Positions 1 to 15,000 are shown, counted from the stretch's first letter. The stretch is 64,000 nt of DNA from Protonemura montana (GCA_947568835.1 OX387604.1:14289076-14353075), one strand, 5' to 3'. Program-made: numbers and translations. The notes: generated from the letters alone by a model not told the origin.

Positions 1-40
1 ATGAGAGTGATAACTTGTAATTATGGTTGGTTTGTTTCAG

Positions 41-3000
41 GAGGATCTCACCTTAAGATTTGGATGCCTACCCGAAGAGTTCACCGTCCATTTTTTAAAG
101 AACATACGCTTGCAAGCGATAAGGTAAATAGATTTGGTGCTTTGAGAACCAAAGACAACACACATTGGCGTACCTTTAATAGTTGGGTTTCTATGACTAG
201 CAGTAAAAAATCGAGAAATGGTGGAAATGGTGTGTCACCACCATGCCTGTAAGAGTTAACGTCCCTTCCTAAGGATGGTACAACTCGAACAGCAGGATTC
301 CTCCACAAATCAATGGGTTCGAGAGGTTGATAAGTAAGGCGAAAGAAGTTGCTGTACTGAATTTCATCCCTCCAATCTCTCTCCCAAACAGAAATGGTCA
401 TGTGCATGATGGTCACCCATCCAATACCTGACTCAGCGCAGTGTTGCTTAACTTCGGTGATCTAATGAGAACTGATGTTTCCCAAGCCCCAAACCGTTCC
501 ATTATGACTATAAGAACTTACACCTTAGGGGGTTGTAATGCCTCAATATTCTTTTTTTTTGGGGGGATCTAGCAAACAAGATCCAACTATGTATTCTTTA
601 TTAGGGGCTGGTATGAGCTATTGATCTAATATGAGCTAAAAAAATAACAAAGTGTACATTTGCTGGAAAATTTGTTCTTAAAGAAAAAGAGTTCTTACAC
701 TGGATACAACTAAAATGGTTGGCTTTTTTTTGTGTAGTTTGGTAGAGTTAATTGATTGAATGTATTTGGATCCACGTCTGCTACGAGAACATTGCACTCA
801 CATATTGAACTGGCTTCTTTTACAATGCTTATAACTAAAAGACGAAATATTTTAGATTTTAAAAAGTCTGTTGCCAATAGCGTAAAGAGTCGCGGGTTTT
901 TTTTGTTGCTATCGGACGAGTGGTGTGACTGTTCGGGTAATTGCTACGTGGGAATAGACCTGTGTAAGCTCCCGGTCCAATAGCCTTAATTTATATGCCA
1001 TCCAGTCATATATCTACTTAGCCATGTTAGGATTAGCATGCCATCCAGCTTTGGTATTTTCAACCAGTCATTTGCAGTAATTGTACAAAATAAGCACGGA
1101 AGAAAATGATATGTGTCTACCAGCTTGTTCTGTATCTTATATTTGCTCAATAATTTGAATTTTTTACACACGTTCCTGCTTATACTGTTTTCATTCCCAT
1201 TGAACAAGTTTTCTCAATTGTGTTAAATTAAACGATAAAAAAAATGTTTCACGTGACACTAAACAAACACTTCTATTACAGGATTCTTAGTTCAACTGCT
1301 GAGTTCTCAGCATCAAAGAAAGTTGTGGCTCGTGTAGTTAGTTCGCGTAGTGGAACATCCAGTATGCAGCTTGCTACGGGTACAAATCTTTTCCCGGCTT
1401 TAACCCGTACTCTTCCAATCACTCTGGAACACTTGGATGAGAGCCATAAGCAGGGTGGATACGGAAATTCGTCTGGAACCCGGACCCAGTTGTCAGCCAT
1501 AAGTAGTGGTGTTTCTTGCAAAAACTCGCATCAAAAAAGGGGAAAATCAAATTGCCCAAGAAATGTTGCCAGGTATTTTTAAAGCATGCACCTAGTAAAG
1601 TATAATGAATTAATCAAATCAGGTTGGTTAAATACACGTGTAAATACGGTTGATAGCGTGTTCAAATTTACGACCAAATCGTTTATTTTTGTGTCACTGT
1701 CGTGTTTCAGGGAACGTGTTGTAGCATGTTCGGCTACTGCGAATTCTAACCACCAAAATGGTTATCGCAAAACGCACTCTAGTTCTAAGTTGGAACACAC
1801 TAAGAAATTGCCGCTTAGTCATCCACAGTCTGTGTTAAATGGCAGAGAATCCAAAGGGCATCGTGGTTGTGGTGCAAGCGTAAGCCTTGGTGACTTCATT
1901 GTTGAGAGGAAGGAGAAATCCAAGCGGGCCAAGAATGTTTTCCCCAGGTATTTAAAGAAAGTCTGCTTAGTGCAATTCAGGCAGTTAGATCTACGTGCAG
2001 GTACTCAGCTACAGCTAAAGAGTTTTAAAAAAATGTACGTTAACCACTCTTAATTTAGTACAAACTTGCCAAATATTGTAGCCCAGTAAAACTAGTCCTG
2101 CATCTACTCTTTACAAATAAATACATTTCAAAATTTTTTGTGATAAAAAAATCGTAACACAATCTTTGAGTAGTACTTGCTATAATAGTATTAATTTCAA
2201 GATCAATCTAAAAATTGCTAGTTGATGTAAAGCCATCTTACATTTCCCCTAAGGCGCATCAATCCTACACGCTTGTCGCCTAGCACTCTGACGGCAACAG
2301 GCGGATTGGACAACATAGTTAGCACCGAAGACTGGGATGCTGAAATGGCTGAGAGTTTTTCGCGCCACACAGTCATCAATTCAGGCAATGTTGTGCCATT
2401 TACCGAGAATTGGGACGATGAAAGAGTTCCTGGGCCATCTGGAGACGCGGGTTTCACCGCAGAACGGGATGCTCTGAAAATAGAGCGACAAAAGACCAAG
2501 CAACCATCAGCCAGGGTGCCAGCCATAGCAGGGTTAGTATCTCATTGCTTAGCATGTTAACTTTGTTGAACACCTCTGGGCGCATAAATGGCTTGCCCGG
2601 AAAATGTTCACCTCCTGAGGAAGGAGGGTTGCTGGTAGTATTGACAAGTCAAATGCTTTAGTAGACCTTAAACTCTTGCTGATAAACCCTGTTCCCTTAC
2701 TATTGCCTAATTCGGTGAAATGAATACTGGTGTGGTCCACATATAGGTTTTTTTCACGGCAAATGTACATATCCAGCACTCACCACTGGCCTAAAATACG
2801 TCGTTTTGGAGTTACAAGAAAAATTACAAATCTTTGAGGTGCACTTCTTTGGTACTTTCCAATATTTTGGAAAAAGTTAGTTTTCATAGCAGTATTATTT
2901 TTATTTATTTTGTATTGCTTATGTATTGAGTAATCAGGATACCTGGACTGAAGTCTACCCTATACTACCTTGTTTAGACAAGTTGGCAAGTGTAGACAAG

Positions 3001-6000
3001 ATCATGAGTTCAGTTAATTGGATTGCAAGTTAACATTTTGATAGCCAGCGGCTATCTTAGTATCATGGAGACAGTATAGATTTGCTCCCATGGTGACCAA
3101 TAGACTGTATTTAAATAAGCACCTTGTTATATCACATGCAATTGCCTGGTTTAAAATAATAATTTCTCGTGTTCCAGATTACCTGCTGCTGATTCAGTGA
3201 TGTCCGAAGCACGTCTGGAGAACGTGACTGATAGAGACCACCTAGATCGACTTGTAGCAGTTTACTGCGTAATATTGGAGGAAAATCTTGCTCTGAACCC
3301 AAGCACAGAGATCTTTTTTCTAACCAACTTGTTGGTTGTCACTGATGGACCAGGCACAGAGCATGCCCCTGATACGCTCCTCAATTCTGTGCACAACTGT
3401 GTGTACTTTTCCTGCGCAGTTCTCAGCCAGGCATTTCCTCTACTCGGAATGTTTGACCGCACGGCGTTGAAGCTACTTCTAGAGAATGAGCGAATCTTAA
3501 ATATTAAACCTGAACTCACCAGGAAGCTTGACCAACTTCATAAAGAAGTAGAAAAAATTCAGGAGTTTCCAAACAGGGATGGGTCATGTGCCAATGTCAC
3601 ATTTAATTGTGAAACCGATACCAGGGACAACTTCCCTTCAGAATTTTTATTTCACAGCTTCAAGAAGCAACGTGATCTCTTTTATGAGGCACTTGAAACT
3701 TGGGAGAAGGGGCATATTTTACCCCAATGGTCATTTGCCCAGTCACTTGGTGTAAAGGTAAAAGCCATTGTGGGTGGAGGGAATGAAGAACCTGGCAATT
3801 TCGTGCATTTCTGCCGACTTTTTCGGGGTCAGCTGCTAGGAAACTGCTCTGGGACGCTGGAAAGTGTAAGTCACACTAAGTTACTAACCAGCAATTGGTT
3901 CGAGGCAGGTGCTTAGAATATTTTCACAGAACACTATCTTGTGGCAAATTGTGAGATCTAAGCTACTAATCATCTATATATTATTGTATAGCCAGTGGTA
4001 TTCATATTTTTACAAGGATGAACTGAAAGAAAAATATCCTAATAATGATAACATTTAATAATCTGTGTTTCTCTAAAAAAAAAAAAAATCCAAGCACTCG
4101 AAATTGTTCAACCTACCGAGTGAAAAGTGAATTTAAATTATTTTGTCTTCAGAGTGAAGATGATTTGGATTATGAAACACGCTGTTTTTTGAAGTCGTTG
4201 AAGTCGCAAGATCCTAACAAGTATGCCCGTCTGAAAGAGCGGTTGATAAGGCCGCTGCCCTCCCATTCTGGGCAACGTTCGGATTTTCCTGGACATCAGG
4301 TTGGCATGATTTAGCTTTATGTTAAAATGGTCAAAATTTCAATCTTATATTTAATGCCAGAAAGTGTAACCATTGGCTTTTTTGTATTGTCAACAGGAGT
4401 TTTATCAACAATTTATATTAACTGCCAACAATGCAAAGCTCAATGCGCACATGATAGATGCGTTCAACAGTGAGATTTTTAGTTTATCTTCCTTGAACCT
4501 AGTGAGCCTCTGCGTCGACGATATCGGTATGTATAATGTTGTCATTCAAATGTAATCGAGAATGCAGTCTCTCTGGGTTTCGTTTTTACCGGTTATCTCC
4601 CATAGACTCGAGAAAAAGTTGCAAGTTAGCTAGTCTCCTTGAGTCTTAGGCATTCAAGATTGATGGCCGAGAATTGGTTTAACAGTTTCATGGTTACCTT
4701 TACCTATTTGTTCATATCGATTACACTTTCAGTTACCCTTACACTTCTCTGTTCTTAATTCGGATGCCTATCCCATTAGCATTCATCTAGAGTTGACAAC
4801 TTTGAGTGTTAGAACAGCATTAGATAATTCCAGCAATCAATCAAACAGCTCCATAGGCTATGTAGTTGATTTTTAATATGCCAAAGGGCTGGGATAACGA
4901 ATATTTTGATTGGGAAAGTAAAGGGAGAATGCAGAACTTACCTAGCGGTAGTGGCAGGCTGTGATGGTGGATATTTGTTTGTTAATGTTTCGGCTGTTGC
5001 CTTTATCACTGGAGAAGGGACTCGTATGAGATGACATTCATGTTGCAATACCGATGTCGCTAGGAGTAATACACATATTTTTTATTAAGGATTATAGCAG
5101 AAGTATTTTTTTTCTATCATTTATTGAGTCTTAAAAATTTTTTTCTCAGATAACGCAGGCCAGCTGATTGTGGACGATTCTACTAGTCAAGCATATGCCG
5201 CAAGTGTGGCCTCACTGCGAGTACTTGCTAAGTTCCTAGGATTCATGACATTCCTTCCATACCAAGGCAATGTTAGCCTGAAGAATGACATGGCCACCAA
5301 GCATGCAGCGGCTCGTGCTAATGTGAGTACTTTCACTATTCTTGCTATTGCTTTGTGTTGCTAGATATAATTTTTTATTGGTTTATATTCAAATCTTTCA
5401 CTAACCAACTATCTAGAACCAAAGGTGCTTTGCTCTTGGGTAGCGTGACTGACGGGAAATGGCAACACTATCATCAATTTTCAGTGATCACTGATCACAC
5501 TTGCTATTTTGAATGATGCCCATGCAAGTTTGGAAGTGACAACACATTTAAAATCATTTCACATTGACTTCGGTGCGAATGTTCTTGATATCTTCTTTTG
5601 CATTCTGCGTTATGCATTCATGACAGGGGGGTTGCAGACAAGAGTAGGCAGCTTCTACCCAGACATCTTCAATACGTTCAACCAATTTTTTTTGCAATGT
5701 TTACATTTCCAAACCACATAATTTTATTTTCTCCCAGAAACATCTTAGTGACAGTTTCTCTTTCATCCTTTTTTAGAATCAAATTTTAAAAGATGCACCT
5801 TTCATTTCCACTGGGAGTCGATTTTTTACTGCGCGCTCCTCCAACTGTAAATAAGCATCGATGCTTTTGATGTGCGATGGTAGTCTTGCTGTGCACGACG
5901 CTTGGCACCAGGCTGGACCGTCGAGGAGGGGGAGGGTAACGCTGCTTATAACAGCACAGCACCGTGCTAACGTATAGCACTGCTAGCCCCCGCTTGACGT

Positions 6001-9000
6001 TGCCGTGCAGGTTGTGTTCCTGCAAGCGCTAACGATATGAACGATGCTCTCGGCGTGAACATGCACTTGCAGGCTAGGATGGTGCGTAGCTGGTTACGCA
6101 TGCCTCCGCTTGCTATACTCTTGATCTGTTTCGGAAAATATTTTACCGGTTAATTTTGTAGGAAAAGAAGCGTGTTAATGCAGCTGTGTCAGCCTGTGAT
6201 GAAATGTTTAGCCAACTAACGTAAAAAGCAAGCTGCATATGAACTTACTTAACATTTCAATAAAAAATATGAAATACACAAGTAACTAACGGGCACAGGG
6301 ATCAACCGTTTCTGATGTCAAAGTAACTTATTTGAAGAGTGTTATAATTCTGTGTCGAGCAAGTTGGGGTGATACTTTGAACGGAATGAACACCGCTCTG
6401 AACAATCAAGACCTCTCGCACACACGCACATGTTTGTTATTTTGACAAGGTTTGGCTTTCCAAACAAATAGTTTGACTATTCTGTATACGACTGCATCCG
6501 TGAACGTTTTTTTGTTTGATCCAAAAATGATCTTGCCTCCTACATCTCGGACCAGTAGTCTTTGTTGTCAAAAGGTTCGCTCACCGCCAACCCATCAGAA
6601 AAACTCACTGCACGCCACTGACTTATGAGGCGATCTCAGCATCTTTATGGCTACCAAAGCATTGTTTCTGTCATTGTGCCTAAATGCTTGATGGTATTTT
6701 TTTATTTTCACTTGCTATCTTAGAAAAATGAGTACCCACGCTTTGTTTTAAATCTGGCTTATTGAGTACAATTTGAATTGGGGGCTTCTCTGAAGTACCT
6801 ATTATTTGAACTGTTAACATTCTCTTACCAAAAACTGGCTGTCAGTTCTTTAGATAGTAATTTAAATTAGTATTACAGTTAATACGAAATTGTTCCGTGT
6901 CCGTTAGATTGAAGGCAAAAAACGAATGTCTTGCAGGAAAATCTTGAGCAATGTACTGGAATAATTTGATGGATATTGCCAGTTTTGTTATAGATTAATA
7001 AACTAACAGCAGGTGAGTTCCCGAATGCAAGCCATCTTTGATGAATGTAGATCACTAGAATTAGAGTTCCTTTAAAGCCACCAGACCGCTTTAAATGCTG
7101 CTTACAGCAATAGTTTTCAGTGCGAATTTAGTACTTGCTAATATCTTGAGCATTTTAACCTTCTGTAGGTACTAGTTTCTCATGCATCAATCAGCCAATC
7201 CAGTCAGTCATTCCTTAAGTTTTAGATGGTTAGAATTTAAAGCACTTCTTGTAATTGAGTTGACAGAAATGTTACTAATCTTAGCTGGCTCTAGACAGCC
7301 AATGGATGAAATGACGAGTTAACAAGATAAATTAAGAATTAACTTGATACTTGTGTCGTATATGCGATAAGCTAGAATCACTATGTTGTTTTTGGTTCCC
7401 CAACAGACTCATCCTCCGGTGGACGTCCGGCGTGCCCTCCAAGACGCGATTGCCAACCACCATCTAGTGCTGACCATTCCATGGGTCACAAAGTTCCTGT
7501 CTATGGCAGATGAAGTTTCTATGAACACACCCTACTATGTTTCTGTCACTCATATGCTGTTTCATCTCTACGCGACTGTCGGCGTGAATGGTAGTTCTGC
7601 TTAACAGCCTTTATTTATTATTATTATTTTGCAAATACTTTTTCTCGTTTGTCTTTGTCTGCTAATTGACCTTCTGAACTATTATCATAATTCATGCTAT
7701 GGACTATCTATTTTAAAAAGTGTTTATGTTATTGGCCTAAAACCCTTTCACTAGTCCCTGCTCAGTTCTGCTTGGTTGGCCAAATCATTGAAAATTGGCC
7801 TTTAAATATGTTTTTTATCTTTGCAGATTATCAAACTTGCCCCAGCACCATGTTGCTTGTAAAAATGTCACTTGGTTGGCTTTTTGAGACTGCCAATTTC
7901 CCGGGCAGCCAGTTTCTCAGCTGGATTTTTGACGAAGCCAAGACGTGGCCGGACCCGTTGATGGAGGAAGAGGTGACGCTAACAGAAGGTGGTCTGGACT
8001 GCATTCCCTTGGCCAGCCGCCCAAACGTTCTGCACGCTATCTGTCCCGGTCTGCGCAGGATTACCGTTATGCTTGCCACTCGTGGTGGTTCGGCCTCGCG
8101 CCATGTCACGCCTGCTGCAGTTTTGCGTAGGAAGGACCCACAAGAGGCCACTCAGGTAACAGGAGATTAGCATGATTTTTGTAAGAGGCAATTTCAGTTA
8201 AAAAACCATAGTTAGTGATTGAAAACAAAATAAGTGCCAATTGTATACTGACCACTATTAGAATACCCTGACATTTAGACGAAAGTACGAGTATAACATT
8301 GGCTGTTATTATGGAGATAAGGTTTTACCAAGGCAGTTTATCTAAGCTTTTCAAAATGTACGAAGTTTTGCAGTCGAGTGTTTCGTTTACAGTCATGACT
8401 AGAGATAGGAAAACCAATTTTTTACACAATGTCGTCAGCATCTTCCTCTATTTTGTGTGTCCAAAAGCAAGTCATTCTGAGCCAAGGGCTGTTACCTGGA
8501 ATTATTTCCGTCACCCTTAGCATTGGGTTTTTTTTTTCAAGGGAAACTGCTGAGTTAGGTTTAAGATCAAGACAGAAAATAATTTAAAGGCACTAGAAAT
8601 GTGACAAATTGCGATTGATTTCTGGTTCAAGTTTTCCTGGTGATAGTGGTTTTTGTTAAGTAGCCAAATAGCTGCAAATAGCTGCCGTAACTCGAATCCC
8701 CCCTAAAATCTCCGTCTCCAAGTCGAGACCTGTTATAAATGCGAGTATGCTTCTGTGGTGATAACTAAATGCCCTTGATTTACCGAGCAAGTGTGTTAAT
8801 AATCTTTATTTCTTTGATCACATCTGGACCACATACCTTTTTGGTAAAGAGTTTCAAATGAAAAAAAAATTGTTCTCAGTATTGAGACGAATCATTTGGT
8901 CTCATAAAAAATACGTGATTTCCGATAACCGTGACATTTTTTTCTTCGATCTCGGGAAATCCCAGTAAAACTTTTAATCTCAAGCATACTTCAACCCAAA

Positions 9001-12000
9001 ACAATCCGCAACCTATGCACCTGTGTTACACTGTTAGACAGAGAGAAAAGTGCAAATTATGAGAGGGTCTTACACCCCCATATGCATTGTTTTTGGCTAC
9101 AACAATGTTAATGACGGTAGTAAATTGGATTGCTGAAAACGCTTCTTGATTCTTGAGCAAACCTGTCTTCGGTGACTTAAAAAAAAAACCAGAATTGGTA
9201 ATTTTTTTAAATCAAAATTATTTAAATCTGGAATTACGCCAGAATTTTCTTGCTAACGTTTTGGAGTAAACAATTCGGTCTTTTGTAGTCAGAATTTAAA
9301 TTTTCACCAATACTGCCTCCTGATTAAATGGTACTGTTTTTTAATATTAATCTAGGAAATTATTTGTTTTTATAATACCGCTTTATGTTCCTTTTAACTG
9401 CCTCTGTCATCTCAATCGAAGCAGTTGATGGACCCAAGTCCTAACCTTTTTGGCAGCCTTACCTCGTCCACCCACATCATGGTAAACGGCAGTTAATCCA
9501 GGAGATAAGTTAATGACAGATGTAGGTTATTTTGTTGCACCGTAGCCGATCAACTCAAGATAACCCATTTGAATGTCAAAAACAAAGCCAATATCCCAGA
9601 CACTTGACTTACAGAGAGTAAGAAACGGCATTATGTTCTTTGTGTATTAGATAGATTTGTTAAGACAATATCTCACCGATAAGAAAACTGGTTTACAAGC
9701 ACATGGCATGCCATGTCTCCCTTTACTGTCAGCAATGCAATCAGCTACTTCAATCAGCCACTTCAATATTTTTTGACTGAACATTTGTTTTTTATTTCAT
9801 TTAAGTACTGTATTATTTCCTTTTAATGATGAAGTTAATATTGAAACCAACTCATGTGGGTGATCTTCTATCCTGCAGCGCAAGTATGAGGAAAGCTTTT
9901 TCCACGGACAAGCGCCTGCAGTTCAGCGCACCGTCGATTTCGTAACTGACAGAATTGCATCTGGCTGCATCTCATATGCCAACATGAGCCTTCTGCCGCA
10001 AATCAGGACCAATTTGCTGGCTGATTTTGAGGTGAGTTACGACTGACTTTATGTTACCTCAATCATTTCATTTAGAAAATTATTTTGGTGAAATTGCCAA
10101 CACATCTGGGGTTTGTTAGTAATGTTCAAATCATGATATTCTTCCAAAACCACACCTAATACAGACAAAAGAAATTGTTTTCCTATTTTGTTACGACTAG
10201 TTTAATCCTATGGAAGGTATAACATCAGCTGCCGGGATCTTGGTGATGGGCAGTAGTGCACAAATATAATGTGCTAGTGGTGTACTGTTTTCTCTTGCAG
10301 GATAAATCCAAAATGAATTATTATTATTATTATTTATTTATTTATTCTCATACTTAGGCCATGGTACATGTTCTTCTGCAAGTTCTTAGAGTATAGTAAT
10401 ATTAAGTTTGTAGGTGTTTGCTGTCATGTACGGGCTCCAGATGCTAGAACAGTACTCTAGTTGTGGGCTGACTAGGGTTAGGAATGCCAGTTCTTTGGCC
10501 TTTTTGGTTGCACCTTTCCGGTTTCTCTTCACAAACTGAAGGGTTGTTAGCTTTCGTGGTTGTTACGTCAATATGGTTGTTCCAGTTCAGGTTTTCAGAC
10601 AGCCAGACCCCAAGGTATTTAGCGTGTCTGCTGTTTTCGATAGCGTGGCCATCTAATTGGTAGATAGTGTTATTTTTGGTTCTTCTGGTACAGAATGAGA
10701 CTATTGGTCTTGCTTATGTTTATTTTCATTTTGTTTGTGGCGACTCTGACTCTGACAATCCACCAGGCAGGGTGGAGGAGAGAACAAGAGAGCGGGGCAA
10801 CTGTTTTAGAGATTACTCGGTTCTCGGACTCTCGAGGATAGACGTGTCGTCTGATCTTTTCTTATATTAGATAGTAGAGTAATATTGTACATTCGTGAAT
10901 AAACATAAACTGTTCACGACTCGTGTGCACTACGTTACATTGGTGACCCCGACGTGATTTGCAACCGACCTACGATGGCTACAAACGAATCCGCATCGGT
11001 AGACCGAATTAGCTGCAAGATTCCATCGTTCTGGATCGAAGACCCTACACTTTGGTTTGCTCAGATAGAAAGCCAGTTTAAATTGAGTGGAATTACAAGC
11101 GATTCAACGAAGTTTTGCCAGGTTGCAAGTGCCTTGGAGCACAGATATGCTACCGCCGTACGCGACATCATAGTAAGTCCACCCGAGACAGGCAAATACG
11201 AACGTCTCAAATCGGAACTTATTCGTCGTTTCTCGAAGTCGTCTGAAGTTCAAATTAAGCGACTTCTTCAACATGAAGAGTTGGGTGATCGAAAACCATC
11301 AGAATTATTATTGCAATTGCGAAGCTTAGCGGACAAAGAAGTGACCGACAAAGTTTTAAGGATATTATGGCTCGAACGTTTGCCAATTAGGATGCGAGAT
11401 GTCCTTTCCGCGTCGCCGCCTGACGACCTTGACGCCCTCTCCGAGATCGCCGATCGGATTCACGAGGACGCATCATGTCCTATGCGCATAGCGGTAGTCA
11501 ACGACGACAACCAACTTCGAATGCAGGTTGAAGAGTTGTCGCGCCAAATTGAAGCACTCTCAGGTAAACGACCATCGAATCGGGTGCGACTGCCGGCCAA
11601 TCCACGTTCATTAACGGATGGTATGTGTTGGTATCACCATAAGTTTGGCGCACGAGCGAAAATGTGTCGTCAACCCTGTAGTTTTGACGGAAAAAACTCG
11701 AAGGACAGTCAGTAGCCGCGACGGACGGCTGTCCAAATTCACGTCGCCTTTTCGTAACAGATATCACAACCCGGCAACAGTTCCTTGTTGACACCGGATC
11801 CGATTTATGTGTCTACCCGCGCAAGATGATTAAAGGAACTCGCGAAAGGTCCACATATGAGCTATTCGCCGCCAATGGTTCAACCATATCTACATTCGGT
11901 GCATTCAGCCTCAACTTAAATCTGGGATTTAAACGCAATTTCTCCTGGAGTTTCGTCGTCGCCGACGTATCCAAACCTATCATCGGTGTTGATTTCCTAT

Positions 12001-15000
12001 CATTTTACAGTTTAATGGTGGATATCCGAAACCATCGTCTTATCGACAGTCTCACATCTTTTGCTATCGCCGGCAAGTTGATCAACGACACCCAGCAACA
12101 TGTCAAAGCAGTCAATGGTCACTCGCCATACCATGCCATTCTTGCTGAATTCCCGGATATCACGAGACCAGCAGGTATTTCACGCAAAACTAAACACGAA
12201 ACATTGCATCACATCCACACGACAGCTGGTCATCCAGTGTCGTGCAAACCTCGACGCCTAGCACCAGATCGACTACAAATCGCCAAGGCTGAATTCAACA
12301 CTATGCTTAAGACAGGCATAGCTAGACGTTCATCCAGTAACTGGTCGGCTGCCCTTCATCTCGTTCCCAAAAAGGACAACCAATGGAGACCGTGTGGTGA
12401 CTACAGAGCCTTGAACAGCAGGACCATTCCAGACCGGTATCCTGTTCCGCACATACAAGATTTTGCTCAAGCGCTTACCGGTAAGACCGTATTTTCAACA
12501 GTAGATTTAGTTCGGGCTTACAATCAAATTCCCGTCGCGCCAGAAGACATTGCCAAAACGGCGATAACGACCCCCTTTGGCTTATTCGAATTTCCGTTCA
12601 TGAGCTTTGGTTTGAGGAACGCAGCTCAAACTTTTCAAAGATTTATCGATAAAGCCCTTCGTGATTTGGATTTCGCCTACGCCTACATCGACGATATTCT
12701 TATTGCATCATCGTCACAAACGGAGCACGAACAACATCTTCGCCTGCTTTTTGCTAGGCTCTCCGAATATGGTGTTTTAATTAACTTTTCCAAGTGTGTC
12801 TTTGGCGCATCTGAAGTGAAATTTCTTGGCCACACTGTCAACGCTGATGGGACACGACCCCTTGACGACAAGGTCGAAGCAATCGTTTCGTTTTCACCGC
12901 CAAGCAATGTGAAACAATTACGACAATTTCTAGGGATGCTAAATTTTTATCGCCGTCATCTACCATCAGCTGCTAGACTTCAGGCAGCTCTCAATAACCT
13001 TCTCGTTGGCGCCGATAAGTCAGGCAAGACACCAATCGTTTGGACACCAGAACTGTTGAGGTCGTTTGAAGGTTGCAAACGAAGTCTTTCTCAAGCTACG
13101 CTTCTTACACACCCGAATCCGAACGCAGAACTCGCCATCGTCGCTGATGCCTCAGACATTTGTATTGGAGCTGCGCTTCAACAGAGAACGAACACAGGGT
13201 GGCAACCGCTGGCATTTTTCTCTCGCAAATTAAACGGAGCGCAGCGCAATTACGGTGCATATGACCGCGAGCTGTTGGCCATTTATGAGGCTATACGCTA
13301 CTTCAGACACATGGTAGAAGCGCGAATACTCACCATTTATACCGATCACAAACCTTTGACATTCGCGTTCCAGCAGAAATCAGACAAATGTTCGCCTCGA
13401 CAATTTCGGTATCTCGACTACATCGGACAATTTTCAACAGACATCCGCCATATTCCCGGTAAAGAAAACGTTGTCGCAGATGTTTTATCTCGAGTAGAAG
13501 CGATCTCTGCTCCAGTGAGCTTCGAGACAATTGCCCAAGCCCAGAAGGACGATGATGAACTTCGAGCATTTCTTCAGTCCAACACGTCGCTACACATACA
13601 GTCACGACGCCTCGAGGACGCGAACCTCACGATCTACTGCGACACATCGACACTAGTAGAAAGACCTTTCGTCCCAAACGCCCTTCGGAAGAAGGTTTTC
13701 GACAGCTTACACAGCCTCTCTCATCCTGGGGTTGCAGCCTCCGTCCGTCTTGTATCAAGAAGTTTCGTTTGGCCATCGATAAAGAAGGACTGCAAAGAAT
13801 GGACACGAGCGTGCCAAGCATGTCAACGATCGAAAATAAATCGTCATGTTTCTGCACCTGTTGAGCAATTCGATGCCCCCGATTCTCGATTCGAACACGT
13901 CCACGTCGATTTGGTGGGTCCGCTTCCAGAGTCAGCGGGATTCCGTTATCTTTTAACTTGCGTCGACCGATTTACTCGATGGCCTGAAGCCATTCCCATT
14001 GCTGATATAACTGCAGATACGGTTGCGTCTGCATTTGTTACTGGCTGGGTATCTCGTTTTGGCACACCCCTTCGAATTACGTCCGATCAAGGTCGACAAT
14101 TTGAGTCAGCCTTGTTCAGATCTTTGAATCATCTGTTAGGAACGGCTCTTATCAGAACCTGCGCGTTTCATCCTGCGGCCAACGGGATGGTAGAACGTTT
14201 TCATAGACAACTCAAAGCTGCGCTCAAATGTCATGAAGACGAACGCTGGACCGACAGTTTGCCTTGGGTCATGCTAGGTATCCGATCTGCATGGAAGGAA
14301 GACATTAAAGCTACTCCTGCTGAACTCGAATACGGAACAACAGTTCGTCTGCCGGGAGAATGCTTGTCATCTTCTACGATTACACCAGTTAGCACTTCTG
14401 AGTATGTTGATCGCCTACGTCAACATCTGCAGAGACTTCGTCCAGTTCAACCTGTTCATCACGGACAACGAAAGGTTTTCGTATTTAAAGACCTGTCGAC
14501 ATGTTCACATGTCTTTGTTCGTCATGACGCAGTCCGAGCGCCCCTGCAACAGCCCTACGATGGGCCGTTTGAAGTCATCGAGAGACGTGAGAAGAATTTC
14601 ACAATTCAACGTTCAGGAAAGAAGGTTGTTGTTTCAATAGACCGATTGAAACCTGCCTTTATCTTGGGAGACGCAGATCAAGCCACCAGCGACATCGCCA
14701 CACCTCCGATCACGACGAGAGCAGGCCGTCGAGTCTCGGTGCCTGTGCGTTTCCTCTCTTAACCGTTCGCCCTCTCACTGGTGGGGGGGTATGTGGCGAC
14801 TCTGACTCTGACAATCCACCAGGCAGGGTGGAGGAGAGAACAAGAGAGCGGGGCAACTGTTTTAGAGATTACTCGGTTCTCGGACTCTCGAGGATAGACG
14901 TGTCGTCTGATCTTTTCTTATATTAGATAGTAGAGTAATATTGTACATTCGTGAATAAACATAAACTGTTCACGACTCGTGTGCACTACGTTACATGTTA

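Larger units (their letters stand above)
10736..14995 (+). mobile_element. intact Ty3/gypsy LTR retrotransposon, CsRn1-like
   Basis: A 4260 bp element with two 204 bp LTRs that I read as identical base for base, 5'-TG...CA-3' ends, and a 4 bp target duplication TGTT (10732-10735 and 14996-14999). Order: LTR, tRNA-Trp primer site, gag, pol (protease, RT, RNase H, integrase), short G-run polypurine tract, LTR. The tRNA-Trp primer, 4 bp duplication and a gag zinc motif with C-H-C-C rather than CCHC spacing are traits of the CsRn1 clade as I remember it. No env is present. Both ORFs are open and the LTRs identical, so insertion was recent. It sits in the same orientation as codanin-1, inside a LINE in its intron. 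Confidence 0.95.

Noticed and set aside
1-252. 83-codon plus-strand ORF from base 1
   Set aside because: Wrong frame. The real codanin-1 exon 41-123 is read one frame over, with acceptor TTTGTTTCAG and donor AAG|GTAAAT.
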